A stretch of 7,236 bases of DNA from Calditrichaceae bacterium (GTDB lineage: Bacteria; Calditrichota; Calditrichia; Calditrichales; Calditrichaceae): NCBI GenBank assembly GCA_030622395.1, contig JAUXGF010000138.1:1-7236 (forward strand). The letters are read 5' to 3'. Made by a program: the position numbers and the translations under genes. This document shows positions 1 to 5,126 of the stretch, one piece after another. The notes under the pieces are model-generated. The model saw only the letters and a list, made by a program, of their open reading frames with translations. It ran no database searches and was not told the DNA's origin. Every line of letters begins with the position of its first letter. Positions within the stretch are counted from its first letter, which is position 1.

Positions 1-795
1 CTCATAGCCGAATTTAACTTGAGCAACATCTTTTAAATAGACCGGTTTTCTGTTGCGGGCGTGTAAAATGGTATTTTTAATTTCATCTAAAGATTCATAA
101 GCGCCGCTTGTTTTCACGTTGAATTTTTTTGATCCTATATCAATGCTTCCCGCAGGAATATTAGCGTTGCTTGATTTGATTGCGGAATATACCTGCATCA
201 CCGGAATATGCATTTGAGCCATTTTTTCCAGATCTAAAGAGATTTGCACTTCCTGATCGGGATAAGCTATAGTTTCAACTGTTTTAATTCCTGATATTTT
301 TTCCATCTCCTTTTCCAGCGATTCTGCTTCTCTTTGCAGAAGTTTGTATGAAGCTGAATCGGAGGTCAATGCAATCTGCGCTATCTTTACGGAGGAAATT
401 TCATGCTTAATAATATCAAGATTCATTATATCTTCAGGCAGCTTGTTGCGTACTTTATTTACTTTTTGCACCACATCGGAATATTTATCGTCATCGTTCG
501 TACCGGAGAAAAACTCAACTACTAATACCGCTAATCCGTCGTTAATTTCAGTGTTAAACCTTTTTATATCTTCCAATTCATTGATAGACTTTTCAAGTGG
601 ATCAACCACTAATGTTTCGAGATCCTCCGGACCGGCGCCCGGGTAAACAACAATCACGCTGCTCCCCACCGGTGAGACCTGCGGGTCCTCAGAACGGGGC
701 ATAGTTAAAAAAGAAACGATTCCCGAAATCACCAGTAATACAATCATAATAATAGTAAATTGATGGTTTTCTATAGCAAGTTTGGGTAGTTTCAT
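1..795 (-). CDS. RND-family efflux permease, N-terminal part (runs off the left edge)
   Basis: This is the inner-membrane proton-driven pump of a tripartite efflux system. The frame is open from an ATG at 795 to base 1 without a stop, giving 265 residues of a protein that is normally about 1000 or more. It begins MKLPKLAIENHQFTIIMIVL, with a first transmembrane helix at about residues 12-31. The periplasmic porter domain follows, with the family motifs MPRSEDPQ (32-39), YPGAGPEDLET (51-61), SNANIPAGSID (209-219) and PVYLKDVAQV (251-260). A Shine-Dalgarno sequence AAAGGA lies about 8 bases before the ATG. The TolC-like channel and adaptor genes lie upstream on the same strand but are separated from it by three other genes. 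Family assignment is firm. Substrate class (drug, lipid or other hydrophobic compound) cannot be told; the catalytic transmembrane aspartates lie outside the window. Confidence 0.95.
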   Translation of the reverse strand, partial: MKLPKLAIENHQFTIIMIVLLVISGIVSFLTMPRSEDPQVSPVGSSVIVVYPGAGPEDLETLVVDPLEKSINELEDIKRFNTEINDGLAVLVVEFFSGTNDDDKYSDVVQKVNKVRNKLPEDIMNLDIIKHEISSVKIAQIALTSDSASYKLLQREAESLEKEMEKISGIKTVETIAYPDQEVQISLDLEKMAQMHIPVMQVYSAIKSSNANIPAGSIDIGSKKFNVKTSGAYESLDEIKNTILHARNRKPVYLKDVAQVKFGYE

Positions 796-1076
796 GTTTA
801 TAGTCCTTTCTAGAATTAATTTTAAAAAGATACAGCCGATCTGCCGGTTGACGGACAAAGAAATCCATGGATTATTATTGAAATCAAGAAAAGCATTTTA
901 CCCATTGTGTTTCATCTTTTAATAATGAATATCGATTAACGATTTTTGATTTAAGAAGAAAACACAAATAACTTCGAAAATCATAAATCTTCATTCCGCC
1001 GATTAACCGGCATTTTCAACTTGTTCGATATTCAGGAATTATTGCGAAATTAAGGATCTGCTCCCGAAAGAATAAT
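796..1076. other. 281-base intergenic leader before the RND permease gene
   Basis: This gap lies between the DUF2141 gene and the permease gene. It contains no credible gene and no terminator-like hairpin with a T-tract. It carries three short sites with a related core: CCGGTTGACGG (844-854), TCGATTAACGA (932-942) and CCGATTAACCGG (999-1010). The latter two are imperfect dyads. The gap may hold a separate promoter for the permease, but no good -35/-10 pair was recognised. Confidence 0.4.
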
Positions 1077-1529
1077 CTATTTAACCTTAATCTCTATACT
1101 CACAGTTGTTGAATCGAAAATAAACTTTGCATCCTTATAATCCGGCGGGCCGAAACTACCGCGGGCATTATTTGAAAAGCCATATTTTTCCTTTGGAATG
1201 CCAATAAAACTTTTATCAAGTTTGCTATTGTCATTTTCATCATGAAATGATTTAACGGCATACTCGCCAAAGGGAATATTTTCAAAAATCCATGCTGCTT
1301 TTTTATTTTTTATCCCTGTTAAACCTTTCCGGAAAGTATTTTCTTCCTTTGAATAATTTTCTTTTGAATTAACGAGGGCGATTCTAACTTTACCCTTATC
1401 GTTTTCAAAGCCCGTTACCGTAACTGTTAAATCCCCGATTTTTTTATCATTATTCGCCGCCTCTTGAGCAAGCAATGAGATTGAGATTAACAGTGGTAAC
1501 ATAAATAATAAGAATAGATTCTTTTCCAT
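1077..1529 (-). CDS. Exported DUF2141-family protein
   Basis: This is a 150-residue protein of the DUF2141 family (Pfam PF09912), whose biochemical role is not known. A signal peptide covers about residues 1-22 (lysine near the start, a leucine/isoleucine-rich core, then AQEA), so the protein is periplasmic or outer-membrane associated. The family signature is complete: GKVRIALVNS (46-55), the acidic motif HDENDNSKLD (96-105), which looks like a calcium-type loop, and GIPKEKYGFSNNARGSFGPP (110-129). Length is usual for the family. The start is backed by a strong Shine-Dalgarno AAAGGAG nine bases before the ATG. It lies between the DUF3108 gene and the RND permease, with large gaps on both sides (376 and 281 bases), so it may have its own promoter. 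A link with the pump is suggested only by position. Confidence 0.9.
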   Translation of the reverse strand: MEKNLFLLFMLPLLISISLLAQEAANNDKKIGDLTVTVTGFENDKGKVRIALVNSKENYSKEENTFRKGLTGIKNKKAAWIFENIPFGEYAVKSFHDENDNSKLDKSFIGIPKEKYGFSNNARGSFGPPDYKDAKFIFDSTTVSIEIKVK

Positions 1530-1569
1530 GGTTTTTCACTCCTTTAATTTTATTATGTAAGTAGAATGC

Positions 1570-1593
1570 CACGAAGACACTAGGGCACAAAGA
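1570..1593. repeat. Three-unit, 8-base-period repeat
   Basis: Three consecutive 8-mers of the form CACNANRR are read here: CACGAAGA, CACTAGGG and CACAAAGA. Repeats of this ccacgaag/cacaaag type are, from general knowledge, common intergenic sequences in Bacteroidota-like genomes. Function is unknown; it sits about 40 bases upstream of the DUF2141 start. Confidence 0.5.
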
Positions 1594-1643
1594 AACAATT
1601 AATTTTTAAATACTTAGAGCCTTTGCCTGCCGGCGAGCACGGC

Positions 1644-1680
1644 CCCTCTATTTAGAAAACAGAGGGATACTTGGAGTATC
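1644..1680. repeat. Two overlapping hairpins
   Basis: CCCTCT (1644-1649) pairs with AGAGGG (1661-1666) over an 11-base loop. The dyad GATACT-TGG-AGTATC (1666-1680) follows directly, with a perfect 6-bp stem and 3-base loop. Neither is followed by a T-tract on either strand, so they are unlikely to be terminators. Confidence 0.6.
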
Positions 1681-1685
1681 TTTTT

Positions 1686-1711
1686 CCCTTCCCTATTGTA
1701 TTAGGGAAGGG
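1686..1711. repeat. Perfect 10-bp stem hairpin
   Basis: CCCTTCCCTA (1686-1695) and TAGGGAAGGG (1702-1711) are exact reverse complements over a 6-base loop TTGTAT. On the minus strand the stem is followed by AAAAAG rather than T residues, so it does not fit an intrinsic terminator for the DUF3108 transcript. It could stabilise or process a 3' end, or be a dispersed repeat. Confidence 0.75.
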
Positions 1712-1752
1712 TTAGGGATGGGTAAGAAAAAGCTGCGGCAGAGCCGTCCCCG

Positions 1753-1813
1753 TCCCAAAGGGATCTCTGTCCCGTCCCACAGGGATCCCTTCGGGAAGGG
1801 GACTCCTGCGGAG
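1753..1813. repeat. Cluster of four 11-base 4-3-4 mini-palindromes
   Basis: Four 11-mers with a 4-base stem and 3-base loop are present: TCCC-AAA-GGGA (1753-1763), TCCC-ACA-GGGA (1775-1785), TCCC-TTC-GGGA (1786-1796, directly abutting the previous one) and CTCC-TGC-GGAG (1803-1813). The first two sit in a 15-base near-identical direct repeat spaced by 22 bases (1751-1765 and 1773-1787). The same architecture recurs at 3746-3767 and within 4983-5099. Confidence 0.75.
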
Positions 1814-1849
1814 CGGGATGGGAAAAGTCTTTTAACTAACCCCCTAAAT

Positions 1850-1877
1850 CCCCCTCTCTTTTAGGAAATGGAGGGGG
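1850..1877. repeat. C-rich/G-rich hairpin
   Basis: CCCCCTC (1850-1856) pairs with GAGGGGG (1871-1877) over a 14-base loop. It is preceded by a second C-run, AACCCCCTAAAT. This type of repeat (cccccta..cccctc / gaggggga) is commonly seen between genes in several bacterial phyla. It lies 29 bases past the end of the DUF3108 gene but has no T-tract. Confidence 0.55.
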
Positions 1878-1905
1878 ACTTGAAGGTGTTGTGTCCTGGC
1901 AAAAA

Positions 1906-2703
1906 TCATTTTATTAATTCAGCCTCCCATTTTTTCCATTCTTCCAATTCAATTACTACGTTTCCAATAAAAACTTTCATCTCTGCTTTGAGAGGAATCC
2001 TTTTATTGTCAGCGGCAAACCAGCCTTTATAAGGACCGGTAACTCCGGCTATGCCTGTTACAAGAAGCGTCCCGTCTAAGTAATATGTATCCAATTCTGA
2101 TTCTAAAGCGTCAATTTCAATTTTACCGTTTCCGCCTTTAAAATTGATTTCGACATCCCCTTTTTTTGATTCAAAGAATGCTTTTACTGTTTCGCTCTTC
2201 GCTTCAGAGACATTTGCCCGGGAATAATAAATTAAGGAAATACCTTCAAAAAGTTTTTTATCTAAAGGTATTTTCTTTGATATGGTTTGAGCAGGATCAT
2301 CTATATTTGTCATGTTGACATAAATTAAACTATCTGCATAATCGAATCTATATTCGGTTTTATAGGTAATGTCGTCAACTTTCTCATCCGCATAAAAAAG
2401 ATGTACTCGAAACTGCTCGTCAATATAGCTTTCAAATACACTGTGCATATTTACAAAAAATATTAAAGGATTAGAATCAAGGAATAGTTTAACATGATAA
2501 ACTAATTTGTTGTTAATAGTAAGCGTATCACAAACCTGTAATTTCACTGTACCTAATCTAACAAATGTCCATTCTACTTTATAAGAAAGCTCTTCGCCCA
2601 CCTGCCACTTAAAACCGCCGTCGTCTGCCGAAAGGCTTGTTGGATAAAAACAAAGCGCCGGTATGATAAAAATAAGCGCCGCTGTAAATTTTATTTTATT
2701 CAT
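1906..2703 (-). CDS. Exported DUF3108-domain protein
   Basis: This 265-residue protein has an N-terminal signal peptide (about residues 1-26, lysines at 3 and 5, hydrophobic core, SLSA before DDGG). Most of the mature part is a DUF3108 domain (Pfam PF11306), a predicted all-beta envelope protein of unknown function. Family features are the start of the domain, GEELSYKVEW (36-45), and the C-terminal segment GVTGPYKGWFA (220-230) followed by RIPLKAEMKV and IGNVVIEL up to about 253. Length is normal for the family. It lies 68 bases downstream of the SDR gene and is likely co-transcribed with it. The Shine-Dalgarno is weak (only AAAG near the ATG), so its translation may be modest or coupled. No lipobox is evident, so it is probably periplasmic. 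Confidence 0.85.
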   Translation of the reverse strand: MNKIKFTAALIFIIPALCFYPTSLSADDGGFKWQVGEELSYKVEWTFVRLGTVKLQVCDTLTINNKLVYHVKLFLDSNPLIFFVNMHSVFESYIDEQFRVHLFYADEKVDDITYKTEYRFDYADSLIYVNMTNIDDPAQTISKKIPLDKKLFEGISLIYYSRANVSEAKSETVKAFFESKKGDVEINFKGGNGKIEIDALESELDTYYLDGTLLVTGIAGVTGPYKGWFAADNKRIPLKAEMKVFIGNVVIELEEWKKWEAELIK

Positions 2704-2771
2704 AATAACTTTACAATTTTAATGTTTACCAAATTTTCTATTAGCTAAATAATTAAAATCTGAAAAAATAA

Positions 2772-3572
2772 TCATCTTTTTTCCATAATCCATCGAAGGA
2801 TTTTTAAAACCATACATCTCGGCATAAAGCGGACGGATTTACTCAACGCTTTATTTATAAACCCCGGTATGATTACGGCTTTCCCCTTCATTAAAGCCTG
2901 ATAACCTTTCTGGGCAACGCTTTTAGCGTCCATAGTTGCAACTGCATTCCCCTTAAATAATTTTGAATTGCCAATTCCCGCTCTGTTTTGAAATTCTGTG
3001 ATTGTCGGACCGGGGCATAAGGCGGTTACAGAAATACCGCTGTTTTTTAATTCATTTCCCAATGCTTCGGAAAAGGATAAAACATAAGCTTTAGTTGCAT
3101 AATAAACCGCCATTAACGGGCCGGGCTGAAAAGCGGCGGTGGAAGCTACATTCAAAATTCTGCCGGACTCTCTCTGAATCATGCCATCCAAAAACAGGCT
3201 CGTTAAATGAGTTAATGATACCATATTCAACTGCATCATTTCTAACCCGGTTGACAAATCGCTGGCGGCGAACAATCCATGCAAGCCAAAACCGGCATTA
3301 TTGACTAAAATATCAATAGTAATGTCCGTTTTTTGCAGCTCTTCATAAATTTCCTGCGGCGCGTTGGATAAACTTAAATCTTTGACAATTATTTCTATAT
3401 CAATATCATAATCCAGCGATAATTCTTTTTTTATTTGATTAAGCCGTTGTTCATTGCGGGCGGTCAATATTAAATTGTAACAGTCCTTAGCAAACAATTT
3501 AGTCAATTCATAACCAATACCTGTTGAAGCCCCTGTTATCAAAGCCGTTTTACTATTAATATTTTCATTCAT
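2772..3572 (-). CDS. Short-chain dehydrogenase/reductase (classical SDR, DltE/COG0300-like)
   Basis: This is a cytoplasmic NAD(P)-dependent oxidoreductase, 266 residues from the chosen ATG. All classical SDR motifs are intact: the cofactor glycine motif TGASTGIG (13-20), TAR with Arg39 (which suggests NADPH preference), D65, NNAG (91-94), N116, catalytic S144 and the YxxxK pair Y157/K161. FGLHGLF after NNAG and VLSFSEAL after the active site are typical of the COG0300 subgroup. An in-frame TTG at 3611 would add 13 residues but has no Shine-Dalgarno, whereas the ATG at 3572 has GGA seven bases upstream and starts just before the Rossmann fold, so it is preferred. The substrate is unknown. Its place between the pump adaptor and two exported proteins hints at a role in making or modifying the exported compound; this is inference. 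Confidence 0.93.
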   Translation of the reverse strand: MNENINSKTALITGASTGIGYELTKLFAKDCYNLILTARNEQRLNQIKKELSLDYDIDIEIIVKDLSLSNAPQEIYEELQKTDITIDILVNNAGFGLHGLFAASDLSTGLEMMQLNMVSLTHLTSLFLDGMIQRESGRILNVASTAAFQPGPLMAVYYATKAYVLSFSEALGNELKNSGISVTALCPGPTITEFQNRAGIGNSKLFKGNAVATMDAKSVAQKGYQALMKGKAVIIPGFINKALSKSVRFMPRCMVLKILRWIMEKR

Positions 3573-3579
3573 TTTTATA

Positions 3580-3582
3580 TCC
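3580..3582 (-). promoter_or_regulatory. Ribosome binding site deciding the SDR start
   Basis: The GGA read on the minus strand (TTTGGATATAAAAATG) lies seven bases before the ATG at 3572. The alternative TTG start at 3611 is preceded by TTTCCTGAATA, which has no usable Shine-Dalgarno. Confidence 0.5.
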
Positions 3583-3638
3583 AAATAATTTAATTGATTG
3601 TATGATTCCAATATTCAGGAAATGTATTAGTAAAATAA

Positions 3639-3661
3639 ATACTTGATGCTGGATACTGGAT
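3639..3661. repeat. Heptamer repeat, left inverted arm
   Basis: Three 7-base units are present, with GAT at 3645, 3652 and 3659 (TTGATGC, TGGATAC, TGGATAA). Its reverse complement matches 3769-3791 at 20 of 23 positions, so the two could pair across the SDR-adaptor intergenic gap. Confidence 0.7.
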
Positions 3662-3690
3662 AAAGAAACTTGATCATCCCCTCATCGAGT

Positions 3691-3745
3691 AATCGGTAAT
3701 CGGTATCCAGCATCTTGCATCTTTAATCTTGTATCTTTAATCTTT
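3691..3745. repeat. Degenerate heptamer array
   Basis: The dinucleotide TC recurs at 3693, 3700, 3706, 3713, 3720, 3727, 3734 and 3741, a 7-base period with one 6-base step. Units include ATCGGTA, ATCCAGC, ATCTTGC and ATCTTTA. It has the same orientation as the right arm at 3769-3800. The array is non-coding. Confidence 0.65.
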
Positions 3746-3767
3746 TCGCGAAGCGACCCCTATGGGG
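3746..3767. repeat. Two abutting 4-3-4 mini-palindromes
   Basis: TCGC-GAA-GCGA (3746-3756) is followed without a gap by CCCC-TAT-GGGG (3757-3767). The two differ in stem and loop but have the same 11-base architecture. They sit between the degenerate heptamer array and the right heptamer arm. Confidence 0.75.
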
Positions 3768-3768
3768 A

Positions 3769-3800
3769 ATCCAGTATCAAGTATCAAGCATCCAGCATCG
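3769..3800. repeat. Heptamer repeat, right inverted arm
   Basis: Five phased 7-base units are present, with TC at 3770, 3777, 3784, 3791 and 3798. The units are ATCCAGT, ATCAAGT, ATCAAGC and ATCCAGC, then a partial ATCG. It ends 10 bases before the stop codon of the adaptor gene. Confidence 0.75.
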
Positions 3801-3810
3801 CTTTCATTTT

Positions 3811-4866
3811 TTAATTAACCGCCAAACACACCGAGCTGTTATCCGTTAAATATGGCGCGCCGTCGGTTATCACCTCTTGTACATCTTCCAGACCGGAGGC
3901 TATAGCTACGCTTCCCTCCATAATCCGCCCTACCTTAACCTGCACTTTCTTTACCCGGTCTTTGCTGCCGTTTAAGGTATAAACATATCCCTCTTTGCCG
4001 TCTCCTTCCATAAAAGCTTCAATAGGAATCAGATCATATTTTTCTTTTTTAGAGGGTTGGATTTCAACCTTTCCCACAAAGCCGGATAATAACTTTTTGC
4101 CGATTGATTTAAGTTGTAATTGAATTTCAAACATTCCGGTCATGGCATTTGCAGCGGCGGCAATTTCCGAAACTTGCGCCTTAAAGGCTTGGTATGGATA
4201 AGCGTCAAATTTAACCTGCGCCTGATCGCCCAATTGCAAGCGGATAATCTCACAGTCGGTTACTCCTAATTTTAAAACCCATTCTTTACCTGTGCTGCCA
4301 AAATAGAATACAGGCGCGCCGGGGCTGATCAATTCATTTTCTTCGGCAAAACGTTTTAATATTTTACCGTTACCCGGAGCCGTAATTGTAGAATGTTTTA
4401 AATTGAATTCGGCAATCTGCAGATTAGCCTCCGCCACTTGCAGGGCAGTTTGTGTGTTCTGAAATTGTTCGTAAGTTGCCACGCTGTCTTCATACAGTTT
4501 TTTAACCCGTTTCAAATCACGATTTGTTTTTTCATAAGCGCTAAACGCCTGATTCTTCCGAGCCAGGATTTCCGACAGATCTAGCTTTGCCAATACCTGA
4601 CCCTTTTTTACCGACTGCCCCTCATGCGCAAATATCGCTTTAATCACGCCTCCGGTTTTAAAAGCCAGCTTTACTTCCGATTCCGATGACAAAATCCCGC
4701 TGCTTCTTATGGGAAATGATATCTCCTTTTGCTCAACTTTAGCTGTTTTTACTAATGTGCCTTCCTCCTGAGCTGTATCTTTCCCATCGGACGAACTGCA
4801 TGCCCAATGGATTGTAAAAAGAGCGGTGATTGCTAAAAATCGTAAAGTCCAATCTTTTACCTTCAT
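3811..4866 (-). CDS. RND efflux periplasmic adaptor subunit (membrane fusion protein), putative lipoprotein
   Basis: This 351-residue protein bridges an RND pump and an outer-membrane channel in the periplasm. The N-terminus is a signal sequence ending WACSSSDGKD. Cys23 is the likely lipidated residue, although the lipobox IHWAC is unusual. The first lipoyl half lies at about 61-95, including FKTGGVIKAIFAHEGQSVKK, followed by an alpha-helical hairpin at about 98-157 with a short tip near VATYEQF. The second lipoyl half starts at HSTITAPGNGKIL (158-170), then a beta-barrel and the membrane-proximal part with TGMFEIQLQL (243-252), IPIEAF (280-285) and GLEDVQEVITDGAPYL (325-340). AAAGGA about eight bases before the ATG supports the start. 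Its partners should be the channel upstream and the permease three genes downstream. Confidence 0.94.
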   Translation of the reverse strand: MKVKDWTLRFLAITALFTIHWACSSSDGKDTAQEEGTLVKTAKVEQKEISFPIRSSGILSSESEVKLAFKTGGVIKAIFAHEGQSVKKGQVLAKLDLSEILARKNQAFSAYEKTNRDLKRVKKLYEDSVATYEQFQNTQTALQVAEANLQIAEFNLKHSTITAPGNGKILKRFAEENELISPGAPVFYFGSTGKEWVLKLGVTDCEIIRLQLGDQAQVKFDAYPYQAFKAQVSEIAAAANAMTGMFEIQLQLKSIGKKLLSGFVGKVEIQPSKKEKYDLIPIEAFMEGDGKEGYVYTLNGSKDRVKKVQVKVGRIMEGSVAIASGLEDVQEVITDGAPYLTDNSSVCLAVN

Positions 4867-4949
4867 AATCTATTTCCTTTCTTTAGATTTTTATAATTGA
4901 ACACGGATGATCTGTGTTATAGGCGTTCAATTTTTTCAAAACAAATTAA

Positions 4950-5126
4950 TGTCTGAGCGAAAACCAACCAAAAGTGTCATTTTCCCACAGGGACGCCTTG
5001 CGGCGCAAGCGGAGCGAGAAATCTTTTAACTTGATAAATCGGTTATTTAAAGATTTCTTCCCGAACCGTCGGGATCGCGCCACAGGCGTCCCTATGGGAA
5101 AATAAAAAAAACTTTTCGTTCAGGCA
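4950..5126. repeat. 177-bp imperfect inverted repeat between channel and adaptor genes
   Basis: The left arm (4950-5029) and right arm (5046-5126) are reverse-complement related. The outer ends TGTCTGAGCGAAAA and TGCCTGAACGAAAA match at 12 of 14. ATTTTCCCACAGGGACGCCT and ATTTTCCCATAGGGACGCCT match at 19 of 20. The inner AGAAATCTTT is identical on both sides. The right arm begins directly after the TAG stop of the TolC-like gene. The arms themselves contain smaller hairpins: TCCC-ACA-GGGA (4983-4993), CTTGC-GGC-GCAAG (4997-5009), TCCCGA-ACCG-TCGGGA (5059-5074), and the abutting CGCC-ACA-GGCG (5078-5088) and TCCC-TAT-GGGA (5089-5099). No coding capacity is seen. It could be a MITE-like element or a transcript-processing hairpin. 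Confidence 0.75.

Larger units (their letters stand above)
1530..1905. other. 376-base intergenic region built of palindromic repeats
   Basis: No gene is visible here. From left to right it holds an 8-base-period repeat (1570-1593), a hairpin CCCTCT/AGAGGG (1644-1666), the perfect dyad GATACT-TGG-AGTATC (1666-1680), a perfect 10-bp hairpin (1686-1711), a small CTG-CGG-CAG dyad (1733-1741), a cluster of 4-3-4 mini-palindromes (1753-1813), and a C-rich/G-rich hairpin (1850-1877). It separates the DUF3108 and DUF2141 genes and is much more GC-rich and repetitive than the flanking coding sequence. Confidence 0.75.

Noticed and set aside
344..646. Plus-strand open frame of 100 codons
   Set aside because: It lies wholly antisense to the RND permease, whose conserved motifs explain this stretch; its translation is low-complexity and resembles no known family.
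822..905. 27-codon minus-strand frame upstream of the permease, with a hydrophobic start (MGKMLFLISIIIHGFLC)
   Set aside because: It looks a little like a signal peptide but has a weak Shine-Dalgarno, is very short, and has no family resemblance; it could arise by chance in AT-rich DNA.
1100..1285. Second minus-strand frame inside the DUF2141 gene
   Set aside because: It overlaps the family-defining part of DUF2141 in another frame and shows no recognisable features.
1686..1711. Perfect hairpin as terminator of the DUF3108 transcript
   Set aside because: On the minus strand it is followed by AAAAAG, and it lies about 200 bases past the stop codon, so it does not fit a rho-independent terminator.
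3095..3304. Plus-strand open frame of 69 codons
   Set aside because: It is antisense to the SDR catalytic region with its intact S-Y-K motifs; a shadow frame.
3639..3800. CRISPR-like array
   Set aside because: The repeat units are 7 bases without spacers of regular length and no cas gene is nearby; they are simple tandem repeats.
5101..5126. Possible terminator after the channel gene (T-run on the minus strand)
   Set aside because: Eight T residues are present, but no GC-rich stem precedes them; the large inverted repeat follows rather than precedes the T-run.
4950..5126. Insertion sequence
   Set aside because: There is no transposase frame and no recognisable target-site duplication; only a non-coding element remains possible.
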